Shown: positions 16,361 through 26,778 of the stretch, piece after piece | How the letters are laid out: every line of letters starts with the position of its first letter | Position numbering within the stretch: the first letter of the stretch is position 1 | Assembly: GCF_001570365.1 (NCBI RefSeq) | Contig: NZ_BBYK01000086.1 | Span: 1-43,611, forward strand | From: Microtetraspora fusca | Lineage (GTDB): Bacteria; Actinomycetota; Actinomycetes; Streptosporangiales; Streptosporangiaceae | Direction: 5' to 3' | Length of the DNA stretch: 43,611 bases | Notes under the pieces: model-generated | Databases searched by the model: none | What the model saw: the letters and a program-made list of their open reading frames with translations, nothing else | Told to the model about the DNA's origin: nothing | Position numbers and translations under genes: made by a program

Positions 16361-17980
16361 ATGCGCACCTCCCGCTTCGCCGCCGCGACGACGCTGCTCG
16401 CACTCGCGGTCGCCGCCTGCGGCGGCGCCTCGCCCGCCGGCGAAGGTGGCGACTCCGCCGCATTCGAGATCACGAAGGACACCGCGCCGGCCAGGGGCGC
16501 CGTGGACACGGTGACCTGGTCGCTCTACGCCGAGCCGCAGTCCCTGGACTACGCGTACGCCTTCGACTACCACCCCAACACCGTGCTCGCCAACGTGTGC
16601 GAGCAGCTCATGCGGATCACTCCCGACCTGAAGGTGGAGCCCGGCCTGGCCGCCGCCGCGGCCAACCCCGACCCCAAGCGCTGGGTCTACACGATCCGCG
16701 ACGGCGTGAAGTTCCACGACGGCTCCGCGCTCACCGCCGACGACGTCGTCGCCAGCATGCGCCGCCACATGGACCCCAAGGTCGGCTCGTACTGGGTCTC
16801 CGTCTACCAGAACGTCGACAAGATCGAGAAGACCGGGCCGATGGAGGTCACGGTCCATCTGAAGAAGCCCGACCAGCTCTTCAACGAGGAGATGGGCACC
16901 TCCGCCGGAACCATCGAGAGCGCCGCCTCACTGGCCAAGGAGGGCTACGGCACCCCGGACGTCGGAGTCGACTGCACCGGCCCCTTCTCGTTCGAGTCGT
17001 GGCAGAAGGGCCAGTCGATCACCTTCAAGAAGTTCGCCGACTACTGGGACAAGACGCTCGAACCCAAGGTGAACACGCTCAAGATGGTGTTCATCCCGGA
17101 CCCCGCCGCCCGCGTCAACGCGCTGCTCGCCGGCGAGGTCGACGGCGGCTACCTGCTGCCGCCCCCCGGATTCGCCAAGCTCCGCACCGCCACCAACGGC
17201 GCGCTCTACTTCGGCCCCAACACGACGGCCGTGAGCCTGATCCCCACCGACCTCAAGGGCACGCTCGGTGACGTCAAGGTTCGCAGGGCGCTGTCCATGG
17301 CGCTCGACCGCGACGGGATCATCAAGGCCGCCGCGGGTGGAGCCGGCACACCGGCGAAGGCGCCGGGCGCCATCGGCGCCTGGGGAATCGCCCCTGACGC
17401 GGCCAAGGAGTACTACGCCGAGCTTCCGGCCCTCACCAGGGACGTCGCCGGGGCGAAGAAGCTGGTCGAGGAGGCCGGCGCCTCCGGCAAGAAGGTCGTG
17501 ATCGCGACCAGCACGCTCTCGCCCGACATCAGCGTCATCGCCAACGCGGTGCAGTCGGCGGGTCAGGCCATCGGCCTGAAGGTCGAGCTGAAGGCGGTCG
17601 CCCCCGAGGCCTACACGGCGCTGTTCTCCGACCCGAAGGCCCGCGAGGGCATCGACCTGGTCATGACGATCTGGTACGACTCCACCCCCGACCCGCTGGA
17701 GTTCTACGGAATCCTGCGGACCGGGGACTTCTCCAACTACGGCGGCTACTCCAACCCCGAGTACGACGCCCTGGTCGACGAGGCCAACGCCCAGGCCGAT
17801 CCCGCCGCACGCGCCGCGACGGTCGCCAAGCTGCAGGAGATCGCCGTTCGCGACGTCGTGTGGATCCCGCTGTACGAGCCGCCGCACACCATGTTCCTGA
17901 ACAAGCGGCTCACCGGCGCGCCGACCAGCATCTCCCAGCTCGTCTACCCGTGGGCGGCTCGTCTGGGTTCGGCCGGTTGA
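16361..17980 (+). CDS. ABC transporter substrate-binding lipoprotein, family 5 (peptide/opine/nickel type)
   Basis: A 539-residue extracellular binding protein. The N terminus MRTSRFAAATTLLALAVAACGG is a lipoprotein signal with a lipobox ending at the cysteine in VAAC, so the mature protein would be anchored to the outer face of the membrane. The family-5 body is clear: EPQSLDYAYAFDYHPNTVLANVCEQLMRITPDLKVEPGLA, then WVYTIRDGVKFHDGSALTADDVVASMRRHMDPK, and CTGPFSFESWQKGQSITFKKFADYW. Family members bind oligopeptides, dipeptides, opines or metal chelates. The ATG at 16361 is preceded by a GAAAGAGG sequence. It is the first gene of the rightward operon of importer and amide-hydrolysing enzymes. 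The ligand cannot be read from the sequence. Confidence 0.92.
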   Translation: MRTSRFAAATTLLALAVAACGGASPAGEGGDSAAFEITKDTAPARGAVDTVTWSLYAEPQSLDYAYAFDYHPNTVLANVCEQLMRITPDLKVEPGLAAAAANPDPKRWVYTIRDGVKFHDGSALTADDVVASMRRHMDPKVGSYWVSVYQNVDKIEKTGPMEVTVHLKKPDQLFNEEMGTSAGTIESAASLAKEGYGTPDVGVDCTGPFSFESWQKGQSITFKKFADYWDKTLEPKVNTLKMVFIPDPAARVNALLAGEVDGGYLLPPPGFAKLRTATNGALYFGPNTTAVSLIPTDLKGTLGDVKVRRALSMALDRDGIIKAAAGGAGTPAKAPGAIGAWGIAPDAAKEYYAELPALTRDVAGAKKLVEEAGASGKKVVIATSTLSPDISVIANAVQSAGQAIGLKVELKAVAPEAYTALFSDPKAREGIDLVMTIWYDSTPDPLEFYGILRTGDFSNYGGYSNPEYDALVDEANAQADPAARAATVAKLQEIAVRDVVWIPLYEPPHTMFLNKRLTGAPTSISQLVYPWAARLGSAG

Positions 17981-17988
17981 GTCCGACC

Positions 17989-18939
17989 ATGGCAGGCTTC
18001 CTCCTCCGCCGGATCGGCGGGATCGCCGTGACGTTGCTCGTCACATCGTTCCTGGTCTTCGGTTCGGTCCACCTCGCCCCCGGTGATCCGGCGTCCTTCC
18101 TCCTGGGAGGGCGCTCGGCGTCACCGGCCGCCGTCGCGGCCATCAAGGCGCAGTACCACCTCGACGACCCGTTCCTGGTCCAGTACACGAAGTGGATCGG
18201 CGGCGTCGTCACCGGCGACTTCGGCAAGTCCGCGACGTTCCGGCAGGACGTGGGCGGCCTGATCGCGGCCCGGCTGCCGACGACGCTGCTGCTCATCGGC
18301 TATGCCGGCGTGCTCATCCTGGTCGGCGGCCTGGCCTTCGGGGCGCTGGCCGCCCTGCGGCGGGGCGTCGTCGACCGGGCGGTCCTCGTCGGCACGGGCA
18401 TCGCCACGGCCACCCCCTCGTTCGTCGCCGCGATCGGGCTGATCTCGCTGTTCTCCGTCCAGCTGGGCTGGTTCCCCGCCTTCGGCAACGGCGGCGGTTT
18501 CGGTGACCGGATCTACCATCTGACGCTCCCGGCGGCGGCGCTCGCCCTGACCTTCGTCGGCCTGCTGGCCCGGGTGACCCGTACGTCGATGCTGGAGGAG
18601 CTGGGACGCGAGCACGTCGAGGTGGCCCGCTCACGCGGGGTGCCCGGCTCGGACGTTGTACGGCGGCACGTGCTGCGCAACGCCCTCGGCCCGATCACCA
18701 CCGTGACCGGAACGATCGTGGCCGGCCTGCTGGTCGCCACCTCGATCGTGGAGACCGCCTTCGGTCTCTCCGGGGTCGGCCAGTTGCTCGTCAGCTCCGT
18801 CACCGTCAAGGACTTCCCGGTCGTGCAGGCCGTCAGCCTGCTGGTGGTGCTGGCCTTCGTCACCGCCAACCTCGTCGTCGACCTGGTCCACCCGCTCATC
18901 GATCCCCGCCTGTCCCACGCGAAGGGAGGCGGAGCATGA
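17989..18939 (+). CDS. ABC transporter permease (DppB type)
   Basis: A 316-residue inner-membrane permease. It has an N-terminal helix (LLRRIGGIAVTLLVTSFLVFGSVHLAPGDP), the TM/loop pattern of DppB/OppB, and the cytoplasmic EAA-type motif in the segment around VARSRGVPGSDVVRRHVLRNALGPI that docks on the ATPases. It ends near DLVHPLIDPRL, as DppB proteins do. I chose the ATG at 17989; an in-frame TTG at 17977 overlaps the stop of the preceding gene and is also possible. It forms the channel with the next gene product. Confidence 0.92.
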   Translation: MAGFLLRRIGGIAVTLLVTSFLVFGSVHLAPGDPASFLLGGRSASPAAVAAIKAQYHLDDPFLVQYTKWIGGVVTGDFGKSATFRQDVGGLIAARLPTTLLLIGYAGVLILVGGLAFGALAALRRGVVDRAVLVGTGIATATPSFVAAIGLISLFSVQLGWFPAFGNGGGFGDRIYHLTLPAAALALTFVGLLARVTRTSMLEELGREHVEVARSRGVPGSDVVRRHVLRNALGPITTVTGTIVAGLLVATSIVETAFGLSGVGQLLVSSVTVKDFPVVQAVSLLVVLAFVTANLVVDLVHPLIDPRLSHAKGGGA

Positions 18940-19799
18940 CCGCCGTGCCCCTCCAGCGGCGCAGATTGCTCGCGCCGCTGGCCCGCATCGCGGGAGGCGA
19001 CAAACTGGTCACGGCCGCCCTCGCCGTGCTCGCCGTACTGATCGTCGCGGCGGTCTTCGCCCCGTGGATCGCGCCGCACGACCCCGACGCCGTGGACCTG
19101 TCCGCGACGTTGAGCGGCTCCACCCCCGAGCACCTGCTGGGCGCGGACCAGTCCGGCCGCGACGTCCTGTCCCGGCTGATCTTCGGCGCCCGTACGGGAC
19201 TGCTCGGCCCGCTGGTGGTCGTGATCGTCTCGACGCTGCTCGGCATGTTGATCGGGGTGGCGGCGGCCTGGCACGGCGGGGTCGTCGACTCCGTGCTCTC
19301 GCGGGCCATGGAGCTCATCTTCTCCTTCCCCGCCCTGCTGCTGGCCATCATCCTGGTGGCCGTCTTCGGCGTCGGGCTGACCGCGCCGGTGATCGCGATG
19401 AGCGTCGCCTACGCCCCGTACGTCGGCCGGCTGGCCCGCAGCGTGGCCCTGCAGGAGAAGGCCCGCCCCTACATCCAGGCGTACAAGGTGCAGGGCTGGT
19501 CCGGCTGGGTGATCTGCGTGAAGCACCTGCTGCCCAACATCGCTCCGCTGATCCTCGCCCAGTCCGCGATCAACTTCGGGTACGCGCTCATGGACCTCGC
19601 GGCGCTCTCCTTCCTCGGCTTCGGTGTGCAGCCGCCCACCGCCGACTGGGGCGCGATGATCAACGAGGGCTCCCCGTCCCTGCTCCAGGGCGCGATGCTC
19701 CCCGCCCTCGCCCCCGGCGTCGCCATCGTGATCACGGTGGTCGCGTTCAGCATCGTCGGCGAGTCCATCGCCGACCGCGTCGCACGGCGGGAGCAGTGA
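18936..19799 (+). CDS. ABC transporter permease (DppC type)
   Basis: A 287-residue partner permease. It shows the DppC/OppC N-terminal extension (APWIAPHDPDAVDLSATLSGSTPEHLLGADQSGRDVLSRLIFGART), then about six hydrophobic segments and the EAA-type loop (YIQAYKVQGWSGWVICVKHLLPNIAPLI). The family feature SFLGFGVQPPTADWGAMI near the C terminus is intact. The ATG overlaps the stop of the first permease by four bases, giving translational coupling. With the first permease it should form the heterodimeric pore of a peptide-type importer. Confidence 0.93.
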   Translation: MTAVPLQRRRLLAPLARIAGGDKLVTAALAVLAVLIVAAVFAPWIAPHDPDAVDLSATLSGSTPEHLLGADQSGRDVLSRLIFGARTGLLGPLVVVIVSTLLGMLIGVAAAWHGGVVDSVLSRAMELIFSFPALLLAIILVAVFGVGLTAPVIAMSVAYAPYVGRLARSVALQEKARPYIQAYKVQGWSGWVICVKHLLPNIAPLILAQSAINFGYALMDLAALSFLGFGVQPPTADWGAMINEGSPSLLQGAMLPALAPGVAIVITVVAFSIVGESIADRVARREQ

Positions 19800-20759
19800 T
19801 GACCACCCGGCTACTGGAGATCGAGAACCTGACCGTGCGGCTCGCGGCCGGCAAGGCCGCGCGCCCCATCCTCGACGGGGTGTCCCTGCACGTCGAGCGC
19901 GGCGAGGCTGTGGGGCTCGTCGGCGAGTCCGGATCGGGCAAGTCCGTCACCTGCCGTTCGGTGCTGGGGCTGCTCCCCGAGGGCTCGCGGGCCTCGGGCG
20001 GCGTGCGGGTGGACGGAGAGGACATCCTCACGATGTCCTCCACCCGGCTTCGCGACCTGCGCCGCCGCGGCGTCTCGATGATCTTTCAGGATCCTCGGGC
20101 CTCCATCAACCCGATGCGCAGGATCGGCGACTTCGTCGCCGAGGGGATGCGGGCCGGCGGCGTGCCGCAGAAGGACGCTCTCAAACGGGCCGAGGAGTTG
20201 CTGGAGTCGGTCGGCATCCGTGAGCCGCGCGCGGCCCTGCGCAGGTACCCGCACGAGTTCTCCGGCGGCATGCTGCAGCGCGTGATGATCGCCGGCGCGC
20301 TCGCCGGAGGGCCCCGGCTGCTGCTGGCCGACGAGCCCACCACGGCGTTGGACGTCACCACCCAGGCCGAGGTCGTCTCGATCCTCACCGGGCTACGGGC
20401 CGAGCGCGACATGGGGATGCTCTTCGTCACCCATGACCTGGAGCTGGCCGCCGCGATCTGCGACCGCATCTACGTGATGTACGCGGGCCGGATCGTCGAG
20501 GCGCAGTCCACCGAAGGGCTCTTCAGCCGGCCGCGTCATCCGTACACCTCGGGGCTGCTGGCCGCGACCCCGCGTCTGGAGTCGGACCAGCCGCCGCACG
20601 GCGTCCCCGGGCGCCCGGTGTCACTGGCCGAGGCTCCGAGCGGATGCGCCTTCGCGGCCCGCTGCGCCCACGCCCGGCCCGGCTGCACCGAGCACGAACC
20701 CGGCCCACGGGAGATCGACGGCGCCCAGGTGGCCTGCCTGCGCGCGGAGGAGCTGATCC

Positions 20760-20767
<8 letters not shown>
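19799..20767 (+). CDS. ABC transporter ATP-binding protein (DppD type)
   Basis: A 322-residue ATPase with Walker A GESGSGKS, the signature loop SGGMLQ, Walker B LLLADEPTTALD and the switch histidine in VTHD. The C-terminal oligopeptide-transporter extension carries four cysteines in a short stretch (GCAFAARCAHARPGC-TEH, with a later C). This pattern is found in DppD/OppD and is associated in some members with an Fe-S cluster or metal. The ATG at 19799 overlaps the stop of the preceding gene. One of two ATPases that drive the importer. Confidence 0.93.
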
Positions 20768-21631
<864 letters not shown>

Positions 21632-21635
<4 letters not shown>

Positions 21636-23047
21636 CCGACCTCGCCTACCTGCCCGCGACCGAGGCCCTGCGGCTGTTCCGGTCCCGCGAGCTGTCCCCC
21701 GTCGAGCTGGTGACCGCCGTCATCGAGCGCGCCGAGGCCGTCGAACCCCAGGTCAACGCGCTCAGCGAGCGCACTTTCGAGGAGGCCCTCCTCCAGGCGA
21801 AGCAGGCCGAGCGCGCCTACCGCGACGGCTCGCCGCGCCCGCTGGAAGGGCTCCCCATCGCGGCCAAGGACGAGCAGCCGATCGCCGGCCGTCTCGCCAC
21901 GGACGGCTCGCTCGCGTACGCCGACCACGTGGCCGAGGTGACCCACCCGATCATCGAGCGGATCGTGGCCGCCGGCGGCATCATTCATGCCCGCACGACG
22001 ACGCCCGAGTTCTGCTGCGCGGCCTTCACGCACTCGAAGCTGTGGGGCGTCACCCGCAACCCGTGGAACCCCGACTACTCCCCCGGCGGCTCCTCGGGCG
22101 GCTCCGGCGCGGCGCTCGCCTCCGGTACGGCCACTCTCGCCACCGGCTCCGACATCGGCGGCTCGATCCGGATCCCCGCCGCCAACACCGGCACGGTCGG
22201 CTTCAAGCCGCCGTACGGCCGGGTGCCCGCGATGGCGCCGTTCAACCTGGACCACTACTGCCACGACGGGTCGATGGCCCGCACCGTCGCCGACTGCGCG
22301 CTGCTGCAGAACACCATCGTCGGCCCGCACCCGCATGACGTGGTCTCGCTCCGCCCGGCCGTGCACATCCCCGACCGGCTCGGCGACGTGACCGGGATGC
22401 GCATCGCGTACGCGCCGAACCTGGGCGACTGGGAGATCGAGCCGGAGGTCGCGGCCAACACCGAGGCCGTGGCCGACGCGCTGCGGGAGGCCGGGGCGAT
22501 CGTCGAGGAGGTCGAGGTCGGGCTGCGCCGCGCCGACGTCTTCAGGGCCGTCTTCATCCATTTCGGCGCCATCTTCGGCCCCATGGTCACCCGGGTCGCG
22601 GCCGAGCACGGCGACCTGCTCAACCCCTACGCCCTCGCTTTCGCCGCCGACGCCGCGCGGGCGATGGAGGAGCCCGGCGCCTTCCTGACGGGGCTGGAGA
22701 TGGAGGCGGCGATCTACCGGCCCATCGGCGAGCTGCTCGACCGCTACGACGCGCTGATCTGCCCGACCACAGGGGCGCCGGGCCTGCGCGCGGGCGAGGA
22801 GTACGTCGACACCAAGCTCAGCGTGAACGGCGTGGAGCTCGACAACTACCTGGAGTACTCGCTGACGCCGGTCTTCAACATCGCCAGCCGCTGCCCGGTG
22901 CTCAATGTCCCGTCGGGTCGCGCCTCCAACGGCGTGCCGACCGGCGTGCAGATCGTCGGCCGCGGCTACGACGACGCGACCGTCTTCCACGTCGGCGCGG
23001 CGGTCGAACGCGTCCGGCCCTGGGCGCACCGCCCCGAGTCGCTGTGA
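21632..23047 (+). CDS. Amidase signature family hydrolase
   Basis: A 471-residue amidase-signature enzyme with the Ser-cisSer-Lys triad in place: K79 in GLPIAAKDE, the serine pair at 154-155 in PGGSSGGSG, and the nucleophile S178 in GSDIGGSIRIPA. Family members cleave carboxamides, short peptides amides, or in GatA transfer ammonia. A GatA role is unlikely because no gatB/gatC lies here. The ATG at 21632 overlaps the second ATPase gene by four bases, so it belongs to the importer operon and probably acts in the cytoplasm on the imported amide or peptide-like compound. The specific substrate is not visible. Confidence 0.9.
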
Positions 23048-23078
23048 TCCCTCCGCTCACGTCCCAAGGAGAAACCGC

Positions 23079-24707
23079 ATGACCACCCCCGCCGACCTCG
23101 TCTTCCTCGGCGGCCCGGTGCACACGCTCGGACCGGTCCGCACCGCGGCCACGGCGGTCGCCGTCCGAGACGGCCGGATCGTCGCCGTCGGCGCGAACCC
23201 GGACGTCCGGCCGCTGATCGGCCGCGCCACCGAGGTCGTCGACCTGGCCGGACGCGCCCTGCTCCCCGGCTTCCAGGACGCCCACGTGCACCCCGTCCTG
23301 GCCGGCCTCACCATGATCCGGTGCGACCTGCACGACGCCCGTGACGCGGACGAGGCGGTCGCCGCCGTCCGCGCGTACGCCGAGGCGAACCCCGACGCCG
23401 AGTGGATCAGCGGAGGCGGCTGGTCCATGGAATGGTTCCCCGGCGGGACGCCGAGCAGGCATCTGCTGGACGCGGTGGTGCCGGACCGGCCCGTCCACCT
23501 GATCAACCGGGACGGCCACGGCGCCTGGGTCAACACGCGGGCGCTGGAGCTGAGCGGCGTCGACGCGGGCACGCCCGACCCGGCCGACGGGCGCATCGAG
23601 AGGGCGGCCGACGGCAGCCCGCAGGGCACGCTCCACGAAGGCGCGTCCCACCTGGTCGGTCGGCACGTCCCCGAACCGACCGCGGACATGATGCTGCGGG
23701 CGCTCCAGGCGGGCCAGCGGCGGCTGCACACGGCCGGCGTCACCGCCTGGCAGGACGCGATGGTCGATCCGAAAGTGCAGCGCGCCTACGTGGCCGCGGC
23801 CGAGTCCGGGCTGCTCACCGCGCGGGTGGTCGGCGCGCTCTGGTGGGACCGCGACAGGGGCGAGGAGCAGATCCCCGAACTGCTCGCGCGCCGAGGTGAG
23901 GCGGGCCGGTTCCGCGCCACCAGCGTGAAGATCATGCAGGACGGGGTGGCGGAGAACTTCACCGCCGCGATGACCTCCTCCTACCTCGACGGGTGCGGCT
24001 GCCGGACCGGCAACCGGGGGATCAGTTTCGTCGCCCCGGAGGCGCTGCGCGGGTACGTCACCCGCCTGGACGCCGAAGGCTTCCAGGTCCACGTGCACGC
24101 CGTCGGGGACCGGGCGGCCCGAGAGGCGCTGGACGCGTTCGAGGCGGCACGCGCGACCAACGGCGCGAACGACCACCGTCACCACATCGCCCACCTGCAG
24201 GTCGTGCACCCGGACGACGTGCCGCGGTTCGCCGCCCTCGGCGTCACCGCCAACATGCAGCCGCTGTGGGCGGCGCACGAGCCGCAGATGGACGAGCTGA
24301 CCATCCCGTTCCTCGGCCCCGAGCGGGCGGCCTGGCAGTACCCGTTCGGGGATCTGGCCCGCGCCGGCGCCTCGCTCGCGGCCGGGAGCGACTGGCCGGT
24401 CAGCAGCCCTGATCCGCTCCTGGGCATCCACGTCGCCGTCAACCGGTGGCTCCCCGGCGAGCGCGCGGAGGCGTTCCTGCCGGAGCAGCGCCTCAGCCTG
24501 ACGGCCGCCCTGGCCGCGTACACGATCGGCACGGCGCGGGTGAACCACCTGGACACTGGGACCGGCACCATCGAGAAGGGCAAGCTCGCCGACCTGGTCG
24601 TCACCGACCGCGACCCGTACGCGATCCCGGCCGGCGAGCTCGCCGAGACGTCGGTGCTGGCCACGTACGTCGAGGGCCGCCTCGTCCACACCGATCCGGC
24701 CTTCTGA
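23079..24707 (+). CDS. YtcJ-like metal-dependent amidohydrolase (Amidohydro_3)
   Basis: A 542-residue amidohydrolase-superfamily enzyme. It has the N-terminal beta-sandwich strand (VRDGRIVAVGAN), the metal-binding HxH in FQDAHVHPVL, INRDGHGAWVNTRALELSG typical of YtcJ/AepA-like proteins, conserved histidines in VHVHAVGDRA and HHIAHLQVVHPDD, and the C-terminal metal ligand in AAGSDWPVSSPDPL. The family hydrolyses C-N bonds in cyclic or acylated amines; exact substrates are mostly unknown. The ATG at 23079 has AAGGAG about 8 bases upstream. It is the last gene of the importer operon, 31 bases after the amidase and before a strong hairpin, so the pathway appears to use two successive hydrolases. 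Confidence 0.9.
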   Translation: MTTPADLVFLGGPVHTLGPVRTAATAVAVRDGRIVAVGANPDVRPLIGRATEVVDLAGRALLPGFQDAHVHPVLAGLTMIRCDLHDARDADEAVAAVRAYAEANPDAEWISGGGWSMEWFPGGTPSRHLLDAVVPDRPVHLINRDGHGAWVNTRALELSGVDAGTPDPADGRIERAADGSPQGTLHEGASHLVGRHVPEPTADMMLRALQAGQRRLHTAGVTAWQDAMVDPKVQRAYVAAAESGLLTARVVGALWWDRDRGEEQIPELLARRGEAGRFRATSVKIMQDGVAENFTAAMTSSYLDGCGCRTGNRGISFVAPEALRGYVTRLDAEGFQVHVHAVGDRAAREALDAFEAARATNGANDHRHHIAHLQVVHPDDVPRFAALGVTANMQPLWAAHEPQMDELTIPFLGPERAAWQYPFGDLARAGASLAAGSDWPVSSPDPLLGIHVAVNRWLPGERAEAFLPEQRLSLTAALAAYTIGTARVNHLDTGTGTIEKGKLADLVVTDRDPYAIPAGELAETSVLATYVEGRLVHTDPAF

Positions 24708-24725
24708 CGGTTTCCCGTGAAGACG

Positions 24726-24756
24726 CGCGGGCGAGGACGGCGCGACCTCGCCCGCG
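24726..24756. terminator. Perfect 11-bp stem hairpin
   Basis: CGCGGGCGAGG (24726-24736) pairs perfectly with CCTCGCCCGCG (24746-24756) around a 9-base loop. It lies 18 bases after the amidohydrolase stop and could also serve the convergent NmrA-like gene. No T-run follows. Confidence 0.7.
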
Positions 24757-24943
24757 TCACGGCTCACGGCTGGACGGCTCGGCGGCGCTCTCCCGCACCG
24801 GGGCGAGCACGAGTACGAGGCGCGGCTGTGCGGCGGTTGGGCAGGGTCGCCGCTGCCGTGGTGCGGGCCAGTTCGGCGGTTTGAGCGCGGTCGGGGCTCG
24901 CCCGCCCAGATCCCAATGCGCCCGAGGGCGTGCTCGCGGGCTC

Positions 24944-25870
24944 TCACGGCTGCTGCTCCGTGGTGCGCCGGGTGGCCAGGAAGGCGGCGATCTGGGCAGC
25001 GCCAGTACGCTCCAGCCAGGTGCGCAGATCCATCGCCCCGGGGTGCATCCGGCGAGTGGCGGGGATGTCCGCGCGGTAGCCGCGTTCGTTGAGCCACTCG
25101 TAGGCGAACGCGAAGTCCTCGCTGAGGGCCCGGATCGCGTCGATCGGGATCTGGGCATACGGCAGCGGGTGTCCGAGCGCGCGCTCGATGGCCGCGGCGA
25201 TCTGGACCGGCGTGAGCTCGTCCGCCGCCAGCGCGACCGCGCGGCCGATCCACTCCTCGGGCCGGGAGAACGCCAGCGCGGTGACGAAGCCGACATCGTC
25301 CACGGCCATGATCTGCTGAGGAACCTCGGGCGCGAGGGCGGTGGTCAATGCTCCGTCTTGCAGGGCGTATCCGCTCGTGAAGTTCTCCATGAAGGAGACC
25401 GGCCGCAGGATCGTCGCGGGTAAGCCGAGTCCGGCGATGTGCTGCTCGATCCGCCACTTGCTGATCAGGTTCCGCGGCAGCGTTTCGCTACCGTGACGGT
25501 CTGCGCCGGCAACCGAGGTGAAGACGAAATGCTCGACGCCGACGGCGTGTGCCGCCTCGGCAACGTTGATCCCCCAGCGGACCTCGTCGTCGGCGCTGAA
25601 GCCCGGCGCCGTGCCGGGAGAGCCGACGGTGGGCTGGACGCTGAACATGCCATAGGCACCGTGCGCTGCGGAGATCAAGGAAGCGACGTCCTCCATCTGC
25701 CCCCTCACGATGTGCGCGCCGATGCTCGCGAGCGCCTTGGCCGGCGCCCCGTCCGGATCACGCGTCAGCGCGCGCACCTGCCAACCGCTGCTCAGCAGGT
25801 GCTGTGTCACCGCCCGGCCCTGCAGACCGGTCGCCCCCACCACGACGATGGTCCTTGCTGTCGATTCCAC
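24944..25870 (-). CDS. NmrA-like NAD(P)-binding protein
   Basis: A 308-residue atypical short-chain dehydrogenase. The N terminus has the dinucleotide motif VVVGATGLQGRAVTQHLLSSGWQVRALTRDP, and the later segments (GVEHFVFTSVAGADRHG, and LRPVSFMENF) are typical of NmrA/HSCARG proteins, which sense NADP(H) state or act as reductases. The GTG at 25870 is chosen because GAGGAGAG lies 5-6 bases upstream and the dinucleotide fold begins directly after it; a longer frame from 26050 reads through the operator and the regulator. It is divergent from a TetR gene, with a long inverted repeat between them, so the TetR protein probably represses both. Confidence 0.9.
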   Translation of the reverse strand: MESTARTIVVVGATGLQGRAVTQHLLSSGWQVRALTRDPDGAPAKALASIGAHIVRGQMEDVASLISAAHGAYGMFSVQPTVGSPGTAPGFSADDEVRWGINVAEAAHAVGVEHFVFTSVAGADRHGSETLPRNLISKWRIEQHIAGLGLPATILRPVSFMENFTSGYALQDGALTTALAPEVPQQIMAVDDVGFVTALAFSRPEEWIGRAVALAADELTPVQIAAAIERALGHPLPYAQIPIDAIRALSEDFAFAYEWLNERGYRADIPATRRMHPGAMDLRTWLERTGAAQIAAFLATRRTTEQQP

Positions 25871-25914
25871 GTCTCTCCTCGACCTCGTCCATGCCGACGA
25901 AGGCCGCATCCCCA

Positions 25915-25971
25915 TAACTGGGGTGGCCCTCCGGTTACCGCTCGATACGATATGGAGGACCACCCCAGTTA
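25915..25971. promoter_or_regulatory. 18-bp inverted repeat operator between nmrA-like and tetR genes
   Basis: TAACTGGGGTGGCCCTCC (25915-25932) is repeated in inverted orientation at 25954-25971 with one mismatch in 18. The arms flank a 21-base AT-richer core. The whole lies in the 121-bp divergent promoter region. This symmetry suggests one operator, or two, for the TetR-family regulator, covering both promoters. Confidence 0.6.
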
Positions 25972-25991
25972 GCAAGCCGTCAGGAGACCCC

Positions 25992-26600
25992 GTGCCCAAG
26001 GACGCAACCGCCCCGGCTCCGCGGCCCATGCGTGCCGACGCGCGCCGCAACTACAACCGCATCGTGGCCGCCGCCGAGACCGTCATCGCCGAACACGGCG
26101 CCGAGGCGTCCCTGGAGGAGATCGCCCGGCACGCCGGAGTCGGCTCGGCCACCCTCCACCGGCACTTCCCCACCCGGCAGGCCCTCCTGGAAGCCGTCTT
26201 CAAGAGCCGAGTGGAGGCCCTCTGCGCCAAGGCGCACGACCTGCTCTCCGACACCGACCCGGGAACCGCGCTCGTTACCTGGCTCCGCGCCGTCGGCGCA
26301 CACGCTGTAGCCAACCGCGGCCTCGGGGCCTCACTGATGCGCGGGGCCCGCCACGGCGACCCAACCTTGGGAAACACCTGCCACACAATGATCGTCAGCG
26401 CCGGCGACGAACTCCTTGCGTGCGCCCGCCAAGCGAAGGCCGTACGCCCCGAGGCCACCATCAGCCAACTACTCAAACTCGTCAGCGCCATCGCCCTGGC
26501 CACCGAGGAGGAACCCGACGGCCCAACCCAGGCCGACCAACTGCTCAACCTCGCCCTCGACGGAGTACGCCTTCACCGAACGTCCCGGCCTCACGAGTGA
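25992..26600 (+). CDS. TetR-family transcriptional regulator
   Basis: A 202-residue TetR repressor. The N-terminal HTH (RNYNRIVAAAETVIAEHGAEASLEEIARHAGVGSATLHRHFPTRQALLEAVF) is intact, and the C-terminal ligand/dimer domain is of the short type common to regulators divergent from NmrA/SDR genes. The GTG at 25992 has AGGAGA about 5 bases upstream. The long inverted repeat just before it makes autoregulation and control of the NmrA-like gene likely. The inducer is unknown. Confidence 0.92.
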   Translation: MPKDATAPAPRPMRADARRNYNRIVAAAETVIAEHGAEASLEEIARHAGVGSATLHRHFPTRQALLEAVFKSRVEALCAKAHDLLSDTDPGTALVTWLRAVGAHAVANRGLGASLMRGARHGDPTLGNTCHTMIVSAGDELLACARQAKAVRPEATISQLLKLVSAIALATEEEPDGPTQADQLLNLALDGVRLHRTSRPHE

Positions 26601-26766
26601 GGCTCGACAAGAGCCCATGGTTGCCACGAAGAACTCGTTCCGGCAGAGCGCTGGTGATCCCAATCAATTCAGATGCGGATTGCCTACGGAGCCACGCCCA
26701 TCCTCGGTCGCCCTTACTGCAAATTGATCGCAACTACTTTCTCTAGGCAGCAGGCTCCGGGCCCAG

Positions 26767-26778
26767 TAGGGTGATCGC
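26767..26778 (+). promoter_or_regulatory. Putative leaderless -10 element before GNAT gene
   Basis: TAGGGT at 26767-26772 ends six bases before the GTG at 26779. This spacing places the transcription start at the start codon, and no ribosome binding site is present. A convincing -35 box is not visible. Confidence 0.4.

Noticed and set aside
24757-24943. Possible gene remnant between the amidohydrolase and NmrA-like genes
   Set aside because: Neither strand shows a recognisable protein pattern beyond the terminator hairpin. I could not tie it to a family.
26601-26778. Possible small gene or RNA between the TetR and GNAT genes
   Set aside because: Short, less GC-rich stretch without a convincing frame, hairpin or conserved RNA motif other than the GNAT promoter.
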